Positions 5,999-9,225 of a stretch of 9,225 nucleotides of DNA are shown here, piece after piece (position 1 is the stretch's first letter; each line of letters opens with the position of its first letter). Made by a program: the position numbers and the translations under genes. Source of the DNA: a bacterium (GTDB lineage Bacteria > Spirochaetota > JAHITG01); NCBI GenBank assembly GCA_028711675.1, contig JAQTRT010000115.1:1-9225 (forward strand). Direction: 5' to 3'. Below the pieces are notes generated by a model that saw only the letters and a list, made by a program, of their open reading frames with translations, had not been told where the DNA came from and made no database searches.

Positions 5999-6967
5999 AT
6001 GGATTTCAGGAAAGTACTCTTATTTGTGATCTTGATCGGCGGGACAATGCTCCTTATCAGCAATAAGTTCAGCTATTCCTTTTTTAAACGCATATTCCAG
6101 GTGAATCTCTCTGACCAGGCCGGGATCCAGGTCCAGGAAAAGGCCAAGATCGAGGATATCGAGGATATGATCTATATCCCGGAAGTTAAGAATTTCAAGG
6201 AATATTTCCTGAAAAAGATAAACAGCAGTGCTTATATCGAGATCGTGATACCGGAAAATATCCTGTATCTGTACCGCTGGAACGGAAAAGCCAATACTTT
6301 TGACGTGTTCAGGAAATACCCGGTCTCCATCGGTAAATCCATGACCCAGACTCCTATCGGCGAAGGGGTCATCTATACCAAGGGCCATATTCTGTTCAAA
6401 TATCTGTACGGTCCACTGTTCGGCCAGGTCGTGACCATCGGCCATGACGAGTTCGGCGGCGAGTTCCAGATCCCGTACGAATCCATGTTCGGACTGTACA
6501 TGATCGTGAACCAGACGGACCGCTACGTGATCCATTCCACCACAGAGTACTGGACCACAGGCCAGGCTGTGTCCGGAGGATGCGTCAGGCTCCTTATCCC
6601 GGACATGCTCGAACTGTATCCTTTTATCGAGCCGCCTATCCGTGTGAGGATCAAATACCAGGTGTTCAACCTTGAAAAGGAACTGCTGACTATTTATCCG
6701 GACGTATACAGGAAATACACGAACCTGTACAACGCCCTGCTTGATTTTTTCAGGTCCCATAACATCAATCCCATTATCTTCGACCAGGACAAGATCAAGA
6801 AAGCTCTTTTCGGCGATCTGCCGGAAACCATTTCCCTGAACGATATCCTGGACGAGTATTTCGTAAAAAAGAACGTGATGTTCAAGGATATCAGGCTGGA
6901 ATACGAAAATTTTCTCTCTGAAGATAAAGACATCAAGATCAATGCATTCACCATACCAAATAAATGA
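5999..6967 (+). CDS. Membrane-anchored L,D-transpeptidase (YkuD domain) with SGGC variant motif
   Basis: This 322-aa envelope protein has one N-terminal membrane segment (about residues 6-21, VLLFVILIGGTMLLIS) and no lipobox, so it is probably a signal anchor with the rest in the periplasm. Residues ~78-218 form the YkuD catalytic domain, which cross-links peptidoglycan stem peptides (3-3 links) or attaches proteins through a cysteine acyl-enzyme. Visible are YPVSIGKSMTQTPIGEGV (107-124), a Y/F-rich substrate strand, IHST (178-181) with His179, and VSGGCVRLL (191-199) with nucleophile Cys195. The usual motif is [S/T]-H-G-C; here Gly193 replaces the histidine beside the serine. Cys195, Arg197 and the upstream His179 remain. 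Residues 219-322 are a charged, probably helical extension that I do not recognise. The 3' end overlaps the LipM-like gene by 26 nt. Ribosome-binding signal is weak (GAAAATAGAGT before ATG). The YkuD call is firm; activity with this motif is likely but unproven. Confidence 0.87.
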   Translation: MDFRKVLLFVILIGGTMLLISNKFSYSFFKRIFQVNLSDQAGIQVQEKAKIEDIEDMIYIPEVKNFKEYFLKKINSSAYIEIVIPENILYLYRWNGKANTFDVFRKYPVSIGKSMTQTPIGEGVIYTKGHILFKYLYGPLFGQVVTIGHDEFGGEFQIPYESMFGLYMIVNQTDRYVIHSTTEYWTTGQAVSGGCVRLLIPDMLELYPFIEPPIRVRIKYQVFNLEKELLTIYPDVYRKYTNLYNALLDFFRSHNINPIIFDQDKIKKALFGDLPETISLNDILDEYFVKKNVMFKDIRLEYENFLSEDKDIKINAFTIPNK

Positions 6968-7655
6968 TCCTGCTTTTCTCCTGGTCGATGATCCTGTCCC
7001 GCACAGCGGGAAGTTTAATATGGAATTCGACGAATGGCTCTTCACGCTTCTTCAGCAGGGAAGGATAAAGAACGCTCTCCGTATCTATGAGTGGGAAGGA
7101 CCGGTCATCACGTACGGCCTTTTCCAGGCCATCGGGAAGGATATCAATAAAGATGAATGCGCGAAAGACCGCGTCGAACTGGTGAAAAGGCCGACCGGCG
7201 GCCGCGCCATCCTCCATTACCGGGAGCTTACGTTCTCCCTGGTGCTCCATCCCGGTTCCATCGAACCGTATGATTTCCGGAACAGCTTTCTCCTGGCCGC
7301 TGACCTGATTACGGATTCGTTCGCGGATCTGAACATCAAAGCTTCCGTGAATTTAAAGCCTCATAAATATGAAGAGAAAGCTCTTTGCTTCCAGTCCCTT
7401 TCCCAGTACGAGATCATTGACACGAACGGGAACAAGCTCACGGGCATTGCCCAGCATTTCACAAAAGAAGGCGTGCTCATCCAGGGAAGCATCCCGTTAA
7501 AAAGCAATGAGGAAAATAACAAATATTTTAATCTCAGGAAGAAGATCAGCCTTACCAGTGAATTGATAGAACGGAACACGGAACCCGGAGAGATGCGCCG
7601 CTCGCTTCTGGCCGCCGCCGCCCGAAAATTCAAACTTGCTCCTTTTTTTGAATAG
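6942..7655 (+). CDS. Octanoyltransferase LipM-like (biotin/lipoate A/B protein ligase family)
   Basis: This 237-aa cytoplasmic enzyme probably transfers octanoate from acyl carrier protein to lipoyl domains, the first step of lipoate synthesis. FLLVDD and FNMEFDEWL (25-33) match the family N-terminus. VKRPTGGRAILHYRELTFSLV (81-101) is the acyl-pocket motif in the form R-x-T-G-G-R-A-x-L-H-x-x-E-L-T typical of LipM/LipL. ALCFQSLSQYEI (147-158) places Cys149 where LipM-type enzymes carry the acyl-thioester cysteine. GNKLTGIAQ (163-171) holds the conserved Lys165, and GVLIQGSIPL (177-186) follows. The C-terminal accessory domain of LplA ligases is absent. The ATG at 6942 lies inside the end of the L,D-transpeptidase gene. 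It is the only ATG, GTG or TTG before Met27, and starting at Met27 would remove the conserved FLLVDD, so the 26-nt overlap appears real. An ATP-dependent lipoate ligase is the main alternative. Confidence 0.82.
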   Translation: MHSPYQINDPAFLLVDDPVPHSGKFNMEFDEWLFTLLQQGRIKNALRIYEWEGPVITYGLFQAIGKDINKDECAKDRVELVKRPTGGRAILHYRELTFSLVLHPGSIEPYDFRNSFLLAADLITDSFADLNIKASVNLKPHKYEEKALCFQSLSQYEIIDTNGNKLTGIAQHFTKEGVLIQGSIPLKSNEENNKYFNLRKKISLTSELIERNTEPGEMRRSLLAAAARKFKLAPFFE

Positions 7656-7665
7656 GAATCAATTC

Positions 7666-7728
7666 GTAGCGGTGTGCCTGGTAGCAACATTTCACGTGCC
7701 TGGTAGCGACACACCTTCAGGTGTGTCG
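7666..7728 (+). repeat. Cluster of GTAGC-headed REP-like units
   Basis: Three units start with GTAGC at 7666, 7681 and 7703. The third is intact: arms CGACACACC (7707-7715) and GGTGTGTCG (7720-7728) pair perfectly over 9 bp around the loop TTCA. The first two are shorter or degenerate; both end in GTGCCTG, giving an exact 12-nt direct repeat GTGCCTGGTAGC at 7674-7685 and 7696-7707. A 5' GTAG head followed by a palindrome is the form of REP elements mobilised by RAYT (TnpA_REP) transposases. The hairpin is not followed directly by a T-run, so I do not call it a terminator. Confidence 0.65.
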
Positions 7729-7768
7729 ATTGCCCTGCGTTTTTCTATTCAATCCCCCCGAAAACCAA

Positions 7769-7796
7769 TTGACATTTTAATTCAATAGAATAAATT
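7769..7796 (+). promoter_or_regulatory. Possible promoter for the DUF1848 gene
   Basis: TTGACA (7769-7774), a full consensus -35, is followed after 16 nt by TAAATT (7791-7796), a 4/6 match to the -10. A start near 7803 would give a leader of about 120 nt containing the REP-like inverted pair. Arms TTCTATTCAAT (7743-7753) and ATTCAATAGAA (7780-7790) form a 10/11 inverted repeat that spans the -35 and spacer. Confidence 0.4.
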
Positions 7797-7803
7797 TTAT
7801 ATT

Positions 7804-7877
7804 GTAGCGGCGGGTCTTGAGACACGTTGGATGCTTTGTCGTGTGATCGATCACGATACCTGAAGGTATCATGCTGC
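7804..7877. repeat. REPIN-like inverted pair of palindromic units with 12-bp palindrome
   Basis: A plus-strand unit starts with GTAGC (7804-7808) and contains GTCT-TG-AGAC (7814-7823). A minus-strand unit starts with GCAGC (7877-7873) and contains the hairpin GATACC/GGTATC (7855-7860 and 7865-7870), whose loop read on the minus strand is TTCA, the same as in the intact unit at 7707-7728. Between them is the perfect 12-bp palindrome GTGATCGATCAC (7843-7854). The pair lies in the presumed 5' leader of the DUF1848 gene. Confidence 0.55.
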
Positions 7878-7902
7878 AGCCGGGGGATGGCGCGCGTTTT
7901 TC

Positions 7903-7916
7903 AGAGGAGAGGAGAA
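7903..7916 (+). promoter_or_regulatory. Shine-Dalgarno region of the DUF1848 gene
   Basis: The purine tract AGAGGAGAGGAGAAG ends about 5 nt before the ATG at 7922. It supports that start over an in-frame ATG at 7871, which lies at the edge of the REP-like repeat and has no such site. Confidence 0.75.
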
Positions 7917-7921
7917 GACCC

Positions 7922-8845
7922 ATGACCAGGATCATTTCTGTATCCAGAAGGACCGATGTCCCGGCTTTCTATCCGGACTGGTTCATGAACAGGCTGAAAG
8001 ACGGATTTGCGGGATATGTGAATCCTTTCAGCGGGAAGAGGCATCTTGTCTCCCTTGAACCTGAGGATGTCCTTTGTTTCGTTTTCTGGTCCAAGGATTT
8101 AACGCCGTTCAGGAATGCTTTAAAGTACCTGGACAGGACAGGATATAAGTTTTACTTCCATTATACAATTACAGGCTTTCCAGGGTATCTGGAATCCGGG
8201 GTAACGGATACAGAGAAGAATATTTCCTTTTTGATAGAATTGAGCGACCTGTATTCAGCAGACCGTGTGGTCTGGCGGTATGATCCCATTGTGATGACCT
8301 CAGAACTGGATCATTCGTTCCATGTCAGGAATTTTATGTCCCTGGCCGGGAAGCTGAAAGGCCGTGTGAAACGCTGTTATTTCAGTTTTGTCCAAATGTA
8401 CGGTAAAGTGAAGAAGAATTTCGACCTGCTGAAGGAAAGGGCGGGGATAAATATCCTTGAGCCGGATACAGAATTCCGCGCAGGCCTGGCCAGTGAACTG
8501 GCTGTGATCGCTGAAGATTACGGGATAGAGTTATACTCCTGCTGCGGGGATGAACTGGTCCGGGACAGGGTCCGGAAAGCCCATTGCGTGGACAGGGACC
8601 TGGTCTCAAGCCTGTCTGGTCCGCAGGGCCGGAGCCTGAAAGAAAAGCCTACGCGCGAAGGATGCGGCTGCGCTGAGAGTACGGATATCGGCGCATACGA
8701 TACCTGTGTCCATGGATGTGTTTATTGCTACGCGAACATCAATAAAGAGAAAGCATCAAGCCTTTATAAAGAGCATGATAAGGATTCAGCATTCCTGGGG
8801 TATCCCAAAGACCTTTCGGACAAATGGCTTAAAGAGCTTGAGTAA
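7922..8845 (+). CDS. DUF1848 family protein with C-terminal radical-SAM-like cysteine cluster
   Basis: The protein is 307 aa from the ATG with the strong Shine-Dalgarno. It matches the uncharacterised DUF1848 family along its length: ISVSRRTDVPAFYPDWF at the N-terminus (5-21), VNPFSG (33-38), FVFWSKDL (53-60), a YFHYTIT strand (78-84), VVWRYDPIV (116-124), CYFSF (152-156), and a long cysteine-rich end. The end reads REGCGC (245-250), then C262-x3-C266-x2-C269 followed by YAN, in a context (CVHGCVYCYAN) very like the 4Fe-4S motif of radical SAM enzymes such as the spore photolyase group. Additional cysteines are at 207, 208 and 222. In radical SAM proteins this motif is N-terminal; in DUF1848 it is C-terminal. 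Reaction and substrate are unknown, and metal binding is inferred. It converges on the CstA gene with a 13-nt gap. No signal peptide, so cytoplasmic. Confidence 0.9.
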   Translation: MTRIISVSRRTDVPAFYPDWFMNRLKDGFAGYVNPFSGKRHLVSLEPEDVLCFVFWSKDLTPFRNALKYLDRTGYKFYFHYTITGFPGYLESGVTDTEKNISFLIELSDLYSADRVVWRYDPIVMTSELDHSFHVRNFMSLAGKLKGRVKRCYFSFVQMYGKVKKNFDLLKERAGINILEPDTEFRAGLASELAVIAEDYGIELYSCCGDELVRDRVRKAHCVDRDLVSSLSGPQGRSLKEKPTREGCGCAESTDIGAYDTCVHGCVYCYANINKEKASSLYKEHDKDSAFLGYPKDLSDKWLKELE

Positions 8846-8858
8846 AACTGCTGTAACT

Positions 8859-9225
8859 TTACACCTGCTGTTTCCGGCTGCCGGCGATCAGCTTCAGAAC
8901 AGGAAGGGAACTGAAAAGGAAATAAAGCGCGAGCAGAAACAGGGCAATGGCGATCATTCCCACGGCAGTCAGTTTATAGACCATGATAAGCTGGAACAGG
9001 GCAAAAAGCGTCACAGCCAGCATGAAGAGCATGGGCAGCGCTGTCAGCAGCGGATTCTTATTGGTCTTAATAAGCCAGACGGACATGACCAGCAATACCA
9101 GGGCTGCCAGGAGCTGGTTGGATGCGCCGAACACAGGCCAAATCGCCCTATATGCAGGGATGATATTCCCGTTCGCATCTTTGATGTCGATCAGGGAAAA
9201 TACCAGGGGCAGGATAATGGTAATG
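8859..9225 (-). CDS. cstA: CstA-family transporter (carbon starvation protein A), C-terminal part only
   Basis: The frame is open from the window edge to the stop at 8859, giving the last 121 residues; the start lies beyond the window. CstA proteins are multi-spanning inner-membrane transporters linked to peptide or pyruvate uptake. The diagnostic segment AIWPVFGASNQLLAAL is present at visible residues 27-42 and closely matches the conserved WPLFG-x-x-NQ-LAA block of the family. Three hydrophobic stretches follow: LLAALVLLVMSVWLI, LPMLFMLAVTLFALFQLIMV and VGMIAIALFLLALYFLFSSL. A short basic tail (GSRKQQV) ends the protein. A GTG at 9134 is an internal valine of the conserved motif, not a start. 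No terminator is visible between this stop and the convergent DUF1848 stop. Confidence 0.88.
   Translation of the reverse strand, partial: ITIILPLVFSLIDIKDANGNIIPAYRAIWPVFGASNQLLAALVLLVMSVWLIKTNKNPLLTALPMLFMLAVTLFALFQLIMVYKLTAVGMIAIALFLLALYFLFSSLPVLKLIAGSRKQQV

Noticed and set aside
6020..7045. Minus-strand frame of 341 codons
   Set aside because: It is longer than the L,D-transpeptidase gene it opposes, but shows no recognisable motifs and is rich in H, D and F as expected of an antisense reading.
7707..7744. Hairpin followed by a T-run as a terminator for the LipM-like gene
   Set aside because: The TTTTT begins about 11 nt after the stem, and the hairpin belongs to a GTAGC-headed repeat unit, so a repeat is the better explanation.
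7666..7877. CRISPR-like array in the repeat-rich spacer
   Set aside because: The units differ in length and sequence, are palindromic, have no uniform spacers, and no cas gene is nearby.

Overview
The window is bacterial chromosome. It carries eight complete protein genes and two that run off the ends, with no rRNA, tRNA, CRISPR array, transposase or phage gene that I could recognise. A lipobox lipoprotein, an L,D-transpeptidase and a UDP-xylose-type sugar pathway suggest a diderm (Gram-negative-like) envelope. The promoter hexamers are of the bacterial sigma70 type. Composition is moderate in G+C within genes and AT-rich between them. I cannot assign a phylum; the intergenic repeats resemble those of uncultured environmental lineages.

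Left part (1-3299), all on the minus strand. Read in the direction of transcription it holds a stand-alone DEDDh exonuclease, a repeat-bearing spacer, then a likely operon. That operon is a DPM1-like glycosyltransferase 2, a UDP-glucuronate decarboxylase overlapping it by 4 nt (ATGA), and a TolB/PD40-like propeller lipoprotein cut by the window edge. The operon starts at a perfect TTGACA-N16-TATAAT promoter whose expected start point falls on the initiation codon, so the first mRNA may be leaderless.

Middle part (3560-7655), all on the plus strand. An ALDH3-type aldehyde dehydrogenase is followed after 27 nt by a xylose-isomerase-like TIM-barrel protein with a strong Shine-Dalgarno. After a short repeat-bearing gap come a membrane-anchored YkuD L,D-transpeptidase with an altered active-site motif and a LipM-type octanoyltransferase that overlaps its end by 26 nt.

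Right part (7656-9225). A 266-bp spacer is packed with GTAGC-headed, REP-like palindromes. It is followed by a DUF1848 protein (plus strand) with a radical-SAM-like CX3CX2C cluster at its C-terminus. Converging on it 13 nt away is the 3' end of a CstA-family transporter (minus strand).

I find no convincing new defence, mobile or biosynthetic system. The most distinctive signals are the two unrelated families of intergenic repeats, the apparent leaderless promoter, the C-terminal radical-SAM-like cysteine motif and the SGGC variant of the YkuD motif.
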